Assembly (NCBI RefSeq): GCF_013116745.1
Contig: NZ_JABFOE010000002.1
Location: forward strand, 1 to 64,000
Reading direction: 5' to 3'
Source of the DNA: Arthrobacter sp. 260
GTDB lineage: Bacteria > Actinomycetota > Actinomycetes > Actinomycetales > Micrococcaceae
Length of the DNA stretch: 64,000 bases
Part shown: piece after piece, positions 8,683-17,223 of the stretch
Layout of the letters: every line of letters starts with the position of its first letter
Numbering within the stretch: position 1 is the first letter of the stretch
Program-made: the position numbers and the translations under genes
Notes under the pieces: model-generated
What the model was told of the DNA's origin: nothing
Database searches by the model: none
What the model saw: only the letters and a program-made list of their open reading frames with translations

Positions 8683-9590
8683 GCGTGGGCGGACGCCAAA
8701 GTATGGCCAATCTCGAGGATGCGCTTGAGCTCCATGAGCTGGTTTTCGGTAGGGTCAACCAGGGGCGGCCGGACCGACCCGTAGGCGTGCCCTTCCAATC
8801 CGAGGCCCGCCTTGATCAGTGACACGCCGAATCCGGGAGTCTGGTCGCGGAGACGCACCAGCGGCTCATAGAAGTCGGTGAGCAGCTGGTGGCGGCGATC
8901 CTCGTTGTTGTCGATGTAGGCCCGGTAGTACGCGTTGGCGATGTCCGGCGCCATGGCGAACGCTGCCGAGGAGTACAGGGGTATGCCAAGACCCCGGTAG
9001 GCACCCTGGGTCAGCTCGGCGGTCAGCAGCCCGTTGAAAAACAGGAAGTCGCTGCGCCCGGAGGCCCTGATGGCCGAGACGATCTCCTGGGCCACGCCGA
9101 CGTCGCCCACCCCGTCCTTGAATCCGATCACCTTGGGGTTGGCCGCGAGGTGGGTCATGGCGGCGGCAGTGAACCTGGCGTTCGCCCGGTGGTACACGAT
9201 CACCGGCAGGCTGGTGGCAGCCGCAATGGTCTCAATGTAGGCGATCAGCCCAGCGATGGGCCCATTGACCAGGTAGGGCGGCAGCACCAGGAGGGCATCC
9301 GCGCCCGCCTCCTCGGCGGCCCGGGCCGTGGCCAGTGCGTGGCCGAGGGGCCCACCCGTGCCTGCGACGACCGGGACGGCACCCGCCACCACCTCAACGG
9401 TGGCGCGGACGACGTCGCGCACTTCTTCCAGGCTGAGGGAGTGGAACTCGCCGGTGCCGCAGGCGGGGAAAACACCGCCCGGGTTGTGTTGCATCCGCGA
9501 CCCGACGTGCTCCTTCAGCGAGTCGAGGTCAACCGTGTTGTCCGGGGAGAACGGGGTGACTGGGAAAAAGAGGACGCCGTCGAATTTCAT
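8679..9590 (-). CDS. kdgD: 5-dehydro-4-deoxyglucarate dehydratase
   Basis: DapA/NAL-superfamily TIM barrel of 303 aa. The Schiff-base Lys is in VIGFKDGVGD (about 158) and the catalytic Tyr in VIVYHRAN (about 133). The N-terminus FDGVLFFPVTPF and the FPACGTGEFHSL block are typical of KdgD, which dehydrates and decarboxylates 5-dehydro-4-deoxy-D-glucarate to 2-oxoglutarate semialdehyde. The frame is open for about 150 codons further upstream, but that part lies antisense-like over the neighbouring gene. The ATG at 9590 gives normal KdgD length and overlaps the uronate dehydrogenase-like stop as ATGA. Confidence 0.9.
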   Translation of the reverse strand: MKFDGVLFFPVTPFSPDNTVDLDSLKEHVGSRMQHNPGGVFPACGTGEFHSLSLEEVRDVVRATVEVVAGAVPVVAGTGGPLGHALATARAAEEAGADALLVLPPYLVNGPIAGLIAYIETIAAATSLPVIVYHRANARFTAAAMTHLAANPKVIGFKDGVGDVGVAQEIVSAIRASGRSDFLFFNGLLTAELTQGAYRGLGIPLYSSAAFAMAPDIANAYYRAYIDNNEDRRHQLLTDFYEPLVRLRDQTPGFGVSLIKAGLGLEGHAYGSVRPPLVDPTENQLMELKRILEIGHTLASAHA

Positions 9591-10591
9591 GGGTTTACCT
9601 GGTTTCCGCGCGAGGCTGTCGCCAGCTCGGCTGGCGTGTCGGTGGTGGGGTTCTCTGGTGGGTGCTGGCCGTCCGCCGTCGCCGTGCTCAGTTCCGAGCG
9701 CCAGCTGCGGCGCGGTTCCCAGCCGAGGAGGCGTTGCGCCTTCTCGATCGAGAACGCGGGAGAGGTCCCAGTGAGCGATTCGGTGAGTGACCCGCTGCCG
9801 GCCACGAATCGTGGCAGGAGGTCGGCCAGCGGTTCGGTGGCGAGGGCATCGGCCGCGCCCACGAAGAAGGTCTGCCCGTTGGGAATGGTGTCCATCTTCT
9901 GGAGCAGGATATCCAGGAAGTCCGAGACATCGCGGGCATCGACATAGTTGAATAGGGCCGGGGCGGCGAGGGCCGCGTCGGCGAGCCGTTCGGTCACCGT
10001 GTGGCCCTGCTGCGTGGGTGCGCCGTCCCATTCTTCGGGGGAGATGACGAAGCAGGGGCGGAACGCCGCGTACCTGCTACGGTCGCCGTGGGAAAGGGTG
10101 AACATCTCCATGACCTGCTCCGCGAGGTACTTGGACAGGGCGTACGCGTTCCACGGCCGGGGCGGGGTCGCCTCGCTGAGCGGAAACTCCTCGGGAAGCC
10201 ACCCGGAAGGGGCGCCGTAGCCGAGCACCGTCGGGGAACTGGCGGTAATGATCTTCCGGACGCCCAGTTCGGTGGCAGCCTGGAGCACCGTAAAGGCCAA
10301 CCGGCTGTTGGTGTGGAAGATGACCTCTTCGGGAGCGCTGAAGGGGACGGCGATGGCCGCCAGGTGGATGACCGCGTCCGGACGGTGGGCCTCGATGACC
10401 CGGCGGGGTTCGCCGTCGGCCAGCAAGTCCGCGCGTTCCTGGATCACGCCAGCGGGGAAGGCATCCTCGGGCGCGAGATCGCGGTCCACGGAGACGACCG
10501 CGTACCCGGCGTTCGCCAGGCCGGCCACCACGCTGCGGCCCAGCCGCCCGGCCCCTCCGGTGACGAGAACCGTCGATGCTGCGCCGCTCAC
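9587..10591 (-). CDS. NAD-dependent epimerase/dehydratase, uronate dehydrogenase-like
   Basis: Extended short-chain dehydrogenase of 334 aa: nucleotide-binding TGGAGRLGRS at residues 11-20, and catalytic Tyr150 and Lys154 in NAYALSKYLAEQ, with a preceding Ser cluster (ITASSPTVLG). Uronate dehydrogenases belong to this family and oxidise glucuronate or galacturonate to the aldaro-lactone, the first step of the pathway whose later steps are encoded downstream. At 334 aa it is longer than the roughly 265 aa usual for characterised uronate dehydrogenases, with a Pro/Thr-rich C-terminal extension. The substrate is inferred from context. GTG start overlapping the upstream stop. Confidence 0.75.
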   Translation of the reverse strand: MSGAASTVLVTGGAGRLGRSVVAGLANAGYAVVSVDRDLAPEDAFPAGVIQERADLLADGEPRRVIEAHRPDAVIHLAAIAVPFSAPEEVIFHTNSRLAFTVLQAATELGVRKIITASSPTVLGYGAPSGWLPEEFPLSEATPPRPWNAYALSKYLAEQVMEMFTLSHGDRSRYAAFRPCFVISPEEWDGAPTQQGHTVTERLADAALAAPALFNYVDARDVSDFLDILLQKMDTIPNGQTFFVGAADALATEPLADLLPRFVAGSGSLTESLTGTSPAFSIEKAQRLLGWEPRRSWRSELSTATADGQHPPENPTTDTPAELATASRGNQVNP

Positions 10592-12003
10592 GGCGTCCGC
10601 CGCAGGTCCATGCCGAGCCCCAGCTCGGGAATCCGGACGGGCAGCGACGTGGCGAGGGATTCATTGCCCGCGATGCCGACGGCGACGGCGCTGAGGCCAT
10701 CGATGTACCCGGACGGGCGGCCCAGCGGATCCTCCCCGGGGCCGTTGAACAGGTCGGAGAGCAGCAGCCGGTCCCCGCCCCCGTGGGCACCTTCCCCGTT
10801 GTGGATGGTGACCTCGGTGGCCGGTTCCCAGTGCCGCTGGACGATCAGGCGTTCACCGTTGCGGCGCACCTGGTCGTCCTCGCTGACCGGGGTGGCGCTG
10901 GGGTCGACGACGTTCTTCTTGTCGGAGCTACCCGACACGGCTGCCCGTTCGACCACTTCCAGTTCGGCGCGACCCTCGGTGCCATTCACCGACACCCGGT
11001 AACCCTCCCAGGGGCTGTGCGCGTTGAGCGAGTAGGACAGAGTGGGCCCCCGCTGGTAGTCGACGACGAGGGCAAGGTTGTCCTCGATGGTGATGCCGCT
11101 GGTGAAGACATCCTGGTCGCGCCGGTACCCGTCATGGTGTTCGTTCTTCAGGTAGAGGGCTTCGAGCCGGGGGTCGTCGCGGAGATCCAGGGCGAACGGG
11201 TCGGTGGCTGCGCCGTCGTGAGTGCCCCTGTCCTTGCGTTCGCCAAGGCCTCGCTCGGTGGCGTTCTGGTCACCGTAGAACCGGAGGGCACCGGAGGCAT
11301 ACACGCGCTCCGGCACGTCGTCGATCCACCAGTTGACGAGGTCGAAGTGGTGCGATGCCTTGTGGATCAGCAGGCCACCGGACTTTTCCTTCTCCCGGTG
11401 CCAGCGGCGGAAATAGTCGGCGCCGTGGACGGTGTCGAGCATCCAGCTGAAGTCCACTGAGGTGATGGTGCCCAGGGCGCCACTCTGGATGACTTCCTTA
11501 AGGGCGCTGTTGCGGGGGGAATAGCGGTAGTTAAAGGTGACGACCACGCTGCGCCCGGTCTGTTCAACGGCCCGGGTGATCCGCTGGCACCCTTCCGCGT
11601 TGATGGTCAGGGGCTTCTCGACGACGACATCGGCCCCGGCCTCCAGCACCTCAACGATGTAGTCGGCGTGGGTGTAGTCGGGGGTGGTGACAATGACCCG
11701 CTGGACTGAGTTGTCCCTGACGAACGCGGTGAGGTTCTCCGGCTGGAAGGTGGGGATCGAGGAGTCAGGGGATTGCGTCAGTTCGCGGATCACGCCCTGG
11801 TAGTGCTCCACCCGTCCGGGGTTCGTGTCGCTGAGGCCCACAAGAGTGGCCACGTCCGCGTGGGTCTCAAGGATGGCCTGGATGTACATTTCCGAGCGGG
11901 CCCCCGTGCCGATCAGCGCGAAGCGGGTCCGGCGGTCGGCGGGCATCTGGGCGCCCAGCGGGGATGAATCGGGCGAAGTTTCAACTGTGTCGACGTTGGT
12001 CAC
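10588..12003 (-). CDS. Gfo/Idh/MocA family oxidoreductase
   Basis: A 471-aa NAD(P)-dependent sugar oxidoreductase with Rossmann ALIGTGARSEMY near residue 30, EKP motif (VVVEKPLTINAEG) near 135 and a long C-terminal dimerisation domain. It is the first gene of the minus-strand operon and starts with GTG after an AGGGAT ribosome binding site. The stop overlaps the next gene by 4 nt. A LacI-type palindrome lies about 60 bp upstream. It may feed a non-standard sugar into the uronate route, for example by oxidising or epimerising a methylated or deoxy uronate (inference). Confidence 0.82.
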   Translation of the reverse strand: MTNVDTVETSPDSSPLGAQMPADRRTRFALIGTGARSEMYIQAILETHADVATLVGLSDTNPGRVEHYQGVIRELTQSPDSSIPTFQPENLTAFVRDNSVQRVIVTTPDYTHADYIVEVLEAGADVVVEKPLTINAEGCQRITRAVEQTGRSVVVTFNYRYSPRNSALKEVIQSGALGTITSVDFSWMLDTVHGADYFRRWHREKEKSGGLLIHKASHHFDLVNWWIDDVPERVYASGALRFYGDQNATERGLGERKDRGTHDGAATDPFALDLRDDPRLEALYLKNEHHDGYRRDQDVFTSGITIEDNLALVVDYQRGPTLSYSLNAHSPWEGYRVSVNGTEGRAELEVVERAAVSGSSDKKNVVDPSATPVSEDDQVRRNGERLIVQRHWEPATEVTIHNGEGAHGGGDRLLLSDLFNGPGEDPLGRPSGYIDGLSAVAVGIAGNESLATSLPVRIPELGLGMDLRRTP

Positions 12004-12062
12004 AGGATATCCCTTTCCAGGAACGGGTCTGGGATCCGCGTGATCCCACGAGCGGCTTTGCG

Positions 12063-12076
12063 AGAAAACGTTTTCT
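12063..12076. promoter_or_regulatory. LacI-family operator in the lacI / uronate operon divergent region
   Basis: AGAAAACGTTTTCT is a perfect 14-bp palindrome with the central CG typical of LacI/GalR operators. It lies between the divergent Gfo/Idh and lacI-type genes, so it can control both. Two related palindromes occur at 14634 and 14780. Confidence 0.8.
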
Positions 12077-12151
12077 GAAAGCGTTATATGATTTGTATCA
12101 ACTCAGGGTGATTCCGTCAACAGGGCGTACGCCACAGCACTATCCGATGGG

Positions 12152-13183
12152 GTGTCAACAGGTTTGATGGCTAAGCGATCCACTACACGGCGCACCGGCA
12201 TTGCTGACGTGGCCAAACACGCGGGTGTCTCGCATGCCACCGTGTCCCGGGTGATGAACGGCAACTTCACAGTGGATCCCGTGATCGCCCAGCGCGTGAG
12301 GGATTCGGCCGCCGAGCTGAAGTACTACCCCAATTCGGTGGGACGATCGCTGGCGCTGGGGAAGACCGACACCATTGGTGTGGTGGTACCCGATCTGGGG
12401 AACCCCACCTTCCAGGCCATGCTCCGGGGCGTCAGCCGGGCAGCGGCCAAGGATGGGTACCGCGTGCTCATCGCCGACTCCTCCGAGGTGCTCAGCGAAG
12501 AGGCCATCCTGGCAGCCGAGGCGCGACGGCGGTGCGACGGCGTCGTCCTCTGCGCGCCGCGAATGAGCGACGCCGAACTGCAGGACCTCGCCTCCTCGCT
12601 GCACCCGCTGGTGCTGATCAACCGCACCATCGAAATCGAGAACACACCGTCCCTATCGGCGGACTACGGCCAGGGCATCCAGGAGCTAGCGTCCTACCTG
12701 GTGGGACTCGGGCATCGGCGGCTCGCCTTCCTGTCCGGACCCGAGCAGAGTGCATCCAACCGGTTGCGGGTCGACGGGTTGGCCAAATTCATGGCGGAGC
12801 ATCCCGAGGTGGAGCTTCAGACGCTCGCCGGCGGCGTGAGTTTCGCCGAGGGCCATGAATCGGTGGATCGCATCCTCGCCTCCGGGGCGACGGCGGTCCT
12901 TGCGTTCAACGACCTGGTGGCGATGGGACTGCTCAGTGGACTGCACGAGCATGGAGTGGCCGTGCCGGGTGAAATCTCGGTGACGGGCTTCGATGATATT
13001 CCCTTCGCCCGGTACACCACGCCGCCCCTGACGACCGCTGCGGTTCCAATTACCGAACTCGGTGAGGCCGCCTGGGAGCGGATGCGGTCGGTGCTGCAGG
13101 AGGATGAACAGGTAAGCCTGGGTACCATCTTCTCCCCGCAGGTCGTGGTCCGGGGCAGTACCGGTCCAGTCCCCCGGTCGTAG
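12152..13183 (+). CDS. LacI-family transcriptional regulator
   Basis: Regulator of up to 343 aa with an N-terminal LacI helix-turn-helix (GIADVAKHAGVSHATVSRVM) and a periplasmic-binding-protein-like effector domain (TIGVVVPDLGNPTFQ onward). GTG at 12152 is the longest start; ATG at 12167 (MAKRST) is an equally good choice because LacI proteins usually have few residues before the HTH. It is divergent from the uronate operon, with a palindromic operator between them. Similar palindromes in front of the GPH symporter and the Gfo/DUF993 operon suggest that it is the local pathway regulator, probably repressing until a sugar acid binds. Confidence 0.9.
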   Translation: MSTGLMAKRSTTRRTGIADVAKHAGVSHATVSRVMNGNFTVDPVIAQRVRDSAAELKYYPNSVGRSLALGKTDTIGVVVPDLGNPTFQAMLRGVSRAAAKDGYRVLIADSSEVLSEEAILAAEARRRCDGVVLCAPRMSDAELQDLASSLHPLVLINRTIEIENTPSLSADYGQGIQELASYLVGLGHRRLAFLSGPEQSASNRLRVDGLAKFMAEHPEVELQTLAGGVSFAEGHESVDRILASGATAVLAFNDLVAMGLLSGLHEHGVAVPGEISVTGFDDIPFARYTTPPLTTAAVPITELGEAAWERMRSVLQEDEQVSLGTIFSPQVVVRGSTGPVPRS

Positions 13184-13217
13184 CTGTCCGGTCAGCGGCC
13201 CGTGACGCCCCTGACTG

Positions 13218-14567
13218 TCAGGCGGCTGGTCTGCTGCCGATGGTGGCGACCAGTTCGGCGTGGGTGCGGTCCGTGAGCCGGTACCAGAACATCACTGCGA
13301 CGGCCACCAGGATGGTGATCGCCGGTGCCAGACCCGCCGCGACCCGGATGCCGAACATCGCCGCCTCGGGCTGCTGAACCGCGCCTGACTGGTAGCCGCC
13401 CCAGGCCAGGGCGAAGGCGGCCAGGGCGCCGCCAAAGGCCATCCCCATCTTCCGGGTCGACGACAGCAGGGAGTAGTTGATGCCGTCGGAGCGTACGCCG
13501 GTTTTCCACTCCCCGTATTCCACCGTGTCAGCGATCAGCGCCCACACCATGATGCTGACGCTGGCCGCTCCGGCGAGGGCCAGGAAGATGCCCAGCAGTG
13601 CAACCCAGACCAGCTCCGTCGGTGCCGCAAAGACCAGGACGCCCCCGACGGCGCTGGTGAGTCCACCGGCGATGTAGATGCTGCGCTTACCGAAGCGGTG
13701 CACCAGGCGGGGAGCCGTCGCCGCAAGCGCCAGGGTGATCAGCACCTGTGCGAGCGCCACTATCGGAAAGAGGTCCAACCGTTGCAGCACGTCCCGCAGG
13801 TAGAAGAGCTTGGCGGTGTTGGTGACGACATTGGACGTCATGAAGAGCAGCGAACTGATGCAAAGCACCAGCAAGGGAGTGTTGCCTTTCAGCGCCGCCC
13901 CCGCCTGTCGGAGCGAGAGCCTGGGGGATGCCTGATGGACCTGTTCCCGGGTGGATAGCGCGCAAAAGAGGTACAGTCCCGTACCCGCAACGGCGAAGCC
14001 GACGGTCAGCGTGGTGAAGATGGCCTGCAGGTCGGCGTCGGCGCTCAGGAGCGGTGCCACGAACACCCCCAGGATGGATGAGGTGGCGAGTCCACCGATA
14101 GTGCGGGCGCTGGCCAGCCGGGCACGGCTGCGGGGGTTGCGGGTCATGGCGCCCACAAGGGCGCCGTAGGGCACATTGACAAGGCTGTAGGCCAGGCAGA
14201 AGGCGAAGTAGGTGACGTAGGCGTAGATGATCTTCCCGGCGGGGTCCAGCCCCGGGACGTGGAACATTGCCACGCACAGCGTGAGCGGGACCGCCCCGAA
14301 CAGCAGGAACGGCCTGAACTTGCCGAGCCTGCGATGGTAGTTCCGGTCCGCTGCCCGTCCAGCGAAGATGTCCGTGACGGCGTTGAACAGACCCGCAAGG
14401 AGCAGGACGGTGCCGGCGGCTGCGGCGGGGATCCCGGCGACGTCGGTGTAGTAGACCAGCAGGAACATGCCGATGGTGGTGAACGCCATGCTGTTGGCCA
14501 TGTCCCCCGCTCCATACCCCGCGATGGCGATGGGCCGGGGCTCGGGTCCAGCGGTGGGTTGGTTCAT
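13218..14567 (-). CDS. GPH-family glycoside-pentoside-hexuronide:cation symporter
   Basis: A 449-aa membrane protein with about 12 hydrophobic segments. Features of the GPH branch of the major facilitator superfamily include YGAGDMANSM near the N-terminus, TDIFAGRAADR in the first cytoplasmic loop, GKFRPFLLFGA, and VPYGALVGAMTRNPRSRARL. Members import hexuronides, glucuronides and related glycosides with Na+ or H+. It is convergent with the lacI gene and has its own promoter and LacI-type operator, so it is probably the secondary uptake system for the uronate pathway alongside the ABC transporter. Confidence 0.87.
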   Translation of the reverse strand: MNQPTAGPEPRPIAIAGYGAGDMANSMAFTTIGMFLLVYYTDVAGIPAAAAGTVLLLAGLFNAVTDIFAGRAADRNYHRRLGKFRPFLLFGAVPLTLCVAMFHVPGLDPAGKIIYAYVTYFAFCLAYSLVNVPYGALVGAMTRNPRSRARLASARTIGGLATSSILGVFVAPLLSADADLQAIFTTLTVGFAVAGTGLYLFCALSTREQVHQASPRLSLRQAGAALKGNTPLLVLCISSLLFMTSNVVTNTAKLFYLRDVLQRLDLFPIVALAQVLITLALAATAPRLVHRFGKRSIYIAGGLTSAVGGVLVFAAPTELVWVALLGIFLALAGAASVSIMVWALIADTVEYGEWKTGVRSDGINYSLLSSTRKMGMAFGGALAAFALAWGGYQSGAVQQPEAAMFGIRVAAGLAPAITILVAVAVMFWYRLTDRTHAELVATIGSRPAA

Positions 14568-14633
14568 AGCGCTCCGGGGCCTTTCTGGGAATGAGCAGCC
14601 GGACGCGAGCGCTATGATGGGACGCAGGTTCCG

Positions 14634-14680
14634 AGAAAGCGTTTTCTTGGAAGGTATCAGTCGGTTAGCGCACGGGTCAA
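14634..14680 (-). promoter_or_regulatory. Promoter and LacI-type operator of the GPH symporter gene
   Basis: On the minus strand TTGACC (14675-14680), an 18-nt spacer and TACCTT (14651-14656) form a plausible sigma70-type promoter. The near-palindrome AGAAAGCGTTTTCT (14634-14647, one mismatched pair) lies just downstream of the -10, where repressor binding would block transcription. Confidence 0.65.
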
Positions 14681-14751
14681 TGCGGGCGCACTAATGGGCC
14701 GGCGTCGCGTGCGTCGGTGCTGATGGAAATGATCCGCGTCACATCCAACCG

Positions 14752-14795
14752 TTGACGCCCCGGAATTCCCTCGCTAAAGTGGAAAGCGCTTTCCA
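14752..14795 (+). promoter_or_regulatory. Promoter and LacI-type operator of the Gfo/DUF993 operon
   Basis: TTGACG (14752-14757), a 17-nt spacer and TAAAGT (14775-14780) precede the perfect 16-bp palindrome TGGAAAGCGCTTTCCA (14780-14795), which overlaps the end of the -10 and the likely start point. This is a textbook layout for a LacI-family repressor site. Confidence 0.75.
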
Positions 14796-14845
14796 ATACT
14801 TTCCTGTACCACCGTCAGTCCTCGCACCACACCGGGAGATCATCC

Positions 14846-16012
14846 ATGACCACCACACGCACCCTCCGTATCGCCATGAACGGCATCACCGGCCGGATGG
14901 GGTACCGCCAGCACCTGCTCCGCTCAATCCTGCCCATCCGCGAAGCCGGAGGAGTGCTGCTGGCAGATGGGAGCCGGGTGCAGGTGGAACCCATCCTGGT
15001 GGGCCGCAGCGAATCGAAGATTCGGGACCTGGCCCAGCAGCACAAGGTGGAGCACTGGACCACCGATCTGGACGGCATCATCAATGACCCGACCGTCGAT
15101 ATTGTCTTCGACGCCTCGATGACCTCGCTGCGGGCAGCAACCCTGAAGAAGGCCATGGCGGCGGGCAAGCACATCTACACCGAGAAGCCCACCGCCGAAA
15201 CCCTTGAGGAAGCCGTCGAACTGGCCCGGATTGCCCGCGACTCGGGCGTCACCGCCGGAGTGGTGCATGACAAGCTCTACCTGCCGGGCCTGGTGAAACT
15301 GCGCCGGTTGGTGGACGAAGGATTCTTCGGCCGCATCCTTTCCCTGCGGGGCGAGTTTGGCTACTGGGTCTTCGAGGGTGAGATCCAGCCGGCGCAGCGC
15401 CCCTCCTGGAACTACCGCAAGGAGGACGGCGGCGGCATGACCACCGACATGTTCTGCCACTGGAACTACGTGCTGGAGGGCATCATCGGTGAGGTCCGCA
15501 GCGTCAATGCCAAGACTGCCACCCACATCCCTACCCGCTGGGACGAGCAGGGCAAGGAATATCAGGCCACCGCCGATGACTCCGCCTACGGCATCTTCGA
15601 ATTGGAAACACCTGCCGGCGACAGCGTCATCGCCCAGATCAACTCCTCCTGGGCCGTCCGCGTCTACCGTGACGAACTGGTCGAGTTTCAGATCGACGGC
15701 ACCCACGGTTCGGCAGTCGCCGGCCTCAACAAGTGTGTCGCCCAGCAGCGCGCCCATACCCCGAAGCCGGTCTGGAACCCCGACCTGCCGGTCACCGACT
15801 CGTTCCGCGACCAGTGGCAGGAAGTCCCAGCGAACGCCGAACTGGACAACGGGTTCAAGCTGCAGTGGGAAGAGTTCCTGCGGGACGTAGCCGCTGGGCG
15901 CGAACACCGTTTCGGGCTGCTCTCGGCCGCCCGCGGGGTGCAGCTGGCCGAGTTGGGTCTGCAGTCGTCGGCAGAGCGTCGCACCCTGGACATCCCGGAG
16001 ATCGTACTGTGA
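14846..16012 (+). CDS. Gfo/Idh/MocA family oxidoreductase
   Basis: A 388-aa NAD(P)-dependent sugar oxidoreductase: Rossmann turn NGITGRMGYRQ near residue 13 and EKP motif (IYTEKPTAETLEEA) near 115, followed by the C-terminal substrate domain. GGGAGA ribosome binding site before the ATG. It is the first gene of a three-gene operon, overlapping the next gene by GTGA. The grouping with DUF993 and a TIM-barrel isomerase recurs in actinobacteria (general knowledge), but the substrate is not established; an oxidised sugar or inositol-like compound is likely. Confidence 0.85.
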   Translation: MTTTRTLRIAMNGITGRMGYRQHLLRSILPIREAGGVLLADGSRVQVEPILVGRSESKIRDLAQQHKVEHWTTDLDGIINDPTVDIVFDASMTSLRAATLKKAMAAGKHIYTEKPTAETLEEAVELARIARDSGVTAGVVHDKLYLPGLVKLRRLVDEGFFGRILSLRGEFGYWVFEGEIQPAQRPSWNYRKEDGGGMTTDMFCHWNYVLEGIIGEVRSVNAKTATHIPTRWDEQGKEYQATADDSAYGIFELETPAGDSVIAQINSSWAVRVYRDELVEFQIDGTHGSAVAGLNKCVAQQRAHTPKPVWNPDLPVTDSFRDQWQEVPANAELDNGFKLQWEEFLRDVAAGREHRFGLLSAARGVQLAELGLQSSAERRTLDIPEIVL

Positions 16013-17223
16013 CCGCCCTACACCTCCCCTCCCGGGACGGAACCTTCAACCGGCACGAGCTCCGGGAAGCGACGTCGTGGCCCCGGCCGACGGCGTCACT
16101 GACCTCCCGCCACGTCTACGCGGCAGCCCACGTGATTCCGGTAGTGACCGCCGACAACACCCCCGGCGCACCAGCGGTGCTCGACTGGGACCACACCCTG
16201 GCTTACCGCAGGGAACTGTGGTCCTACGGCCTCGGTGTGGCTGACGCGATGGACACGGCGCAGCGCGGCATGGGCCTGGACTGGCCAGCCACCCAGGAAC
16301 TGATCCGACGCTCGGGGGCGGAGGCCGCCGTCGTCGTCAATTCCAGCGATCCAGCTACCCGCGGGAAGTCGGTGCGCGATCTGCTCGCCTGCGGTGCGGG
16401 CACCGACCAGCTGGACCTGGCGGGGCTGCCCGCTGGCCGTGCGGGCCTGGATGCGGTCATTGAGGCGTACCGGGAGCAGGTGAAGGTGGTCTCGGATGCG
16501 GGCGCGAAGGTGATCCTGATGGCCTCGCGCGCGCTGGCCGCGGTGGCCGACGGCCCTGACGACTACCAGTACGTGTACGGCACGCTGCTCGCCGAGGCTG
16601 ATCAGCCGGTCATCCTGCACTGGCTGGGGACCATGTTTGACCCCGCTCTCGCCGGGTACTGGGGGAGCGACGACGTCGCGGCGGCTACGCAGACCTTCCG
16701 CGACATCATCGCGGCGAACACGTCGGCGGTGGACGGCGTGAAGGTGTCCCTGCTCGACGCGGCACACGAGGTGGCCCTGCGGGCCGTGCTTCCGGCGAGT
16801 GTCCGGCTCTACACCGGTGATGACTTCAACTATCCGGAGCTGATCCACGGCGACGACACGCATCACTCGGACGCCCTGCTGGGCATCTTCGCGGCGATCT
16901 ACCCGGCGGGCTCGGCCGCGCTGCAGGCCTACGACGCCGGCGACCCGGACCGGGGACGGGAGATCCTCGACTCCACCCGGGAGCTCGGCAAGCACATCTT
17001 CAGCGCGCCGACGCTCTACTACAAGACTGGGGTGGCGTTCCTGTCCTGGCTCAACGGCAAACAGCCGGGGTTCCAGATGGTGGGTGGCCTGCATTCCGGG
17101 CGGTCGGTGCTGCATCTGAGCGAGACCTTTGAACTGGCCGACGCCGCCGGTCTGCTGACCGATCCGGAGCTCGCAGCCCACCGCTTCAGCCAGCTGCTCG
17201 GCGCCTACGGAGTGAACGCGTGA
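16009..17223 (+). CDS. DUF993 family protein, aldolase/dihydrodipicolinate synthase-like
   Basis: A 404-aa protein of the DUF993 family, annotated as related to dihydrodipicolinate synthases. Recognisable blocks are HVIPVVTADNTPGAPAVLDW, WSYGLGVADAMDTAQRGMGL and LYTGDDFNYPELIHGD. The open frame runs further upstream, but GTG at 16009 overlaps the preceding stop as GTGA and gives the usual family length, so it is preferred. The GVKVSLLDA segment carries a Lys placed where class I aldolases have the Schiff-base residue (inference). Probable role: cleavage of a keto-sugar acid made by the preceding dehydrogenase. No activity is proven for the family to my knowledge. Confidence 0.78.
   Translation: MTALHLPSRDGTFNRHELREATSWPRPTASLTSRHVYAAAHVIPVVTADNTPGAPAVLDWDHTLAYRRELWSYGLGVADAMDTAQRGMGLDWPATQELIRRSGAEAAVVVNSSDPATRGKSVRDLLACGAGTDQLDLAGLPAGRAGLDAVIEAYREQVKVVSDAGAKVILMASRALAAVADGPDDYQYVYGTLLAEADQPVILHWLGTMFDPALAGYWGSDDVAAATQTFRDIIAANTSAVDGVKVSLLDAAHEVALRAVLPASVRLYTGDDFNYPELIHGDDTHHSDALLGIFAAIYPAGSAALQAYDAGDPDRGREILDSTRELGKHIFSAPTLYYKTGVAFLSWLNGKQPGFQMVGGLHSGRSVLHLSETFELADAAGLLTDPELAAHRFSQLLGAYGVNA

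Noticed and set aside
9591..10031. N-terminal extension of the kdgD frame
   Set aside because: The extra residues are low-complexity, lie over the preceding gene, and the ATG at 9590 gives normal family length with an ATGA overlap.
14581..14845. Riboswitch or leader RNA in the GPH/Gfo divergent region
   Set aside because: Promoters and LacI operators account for the sequence, and no conserved riboswitch core was seen.
15733..16008. N-terminal extension of the DUF993 frame
   Set aside because: It lies inside the Gfo/Idh coding sequence in another frame; the GTGA-coupled start at 16009 explains the data better.
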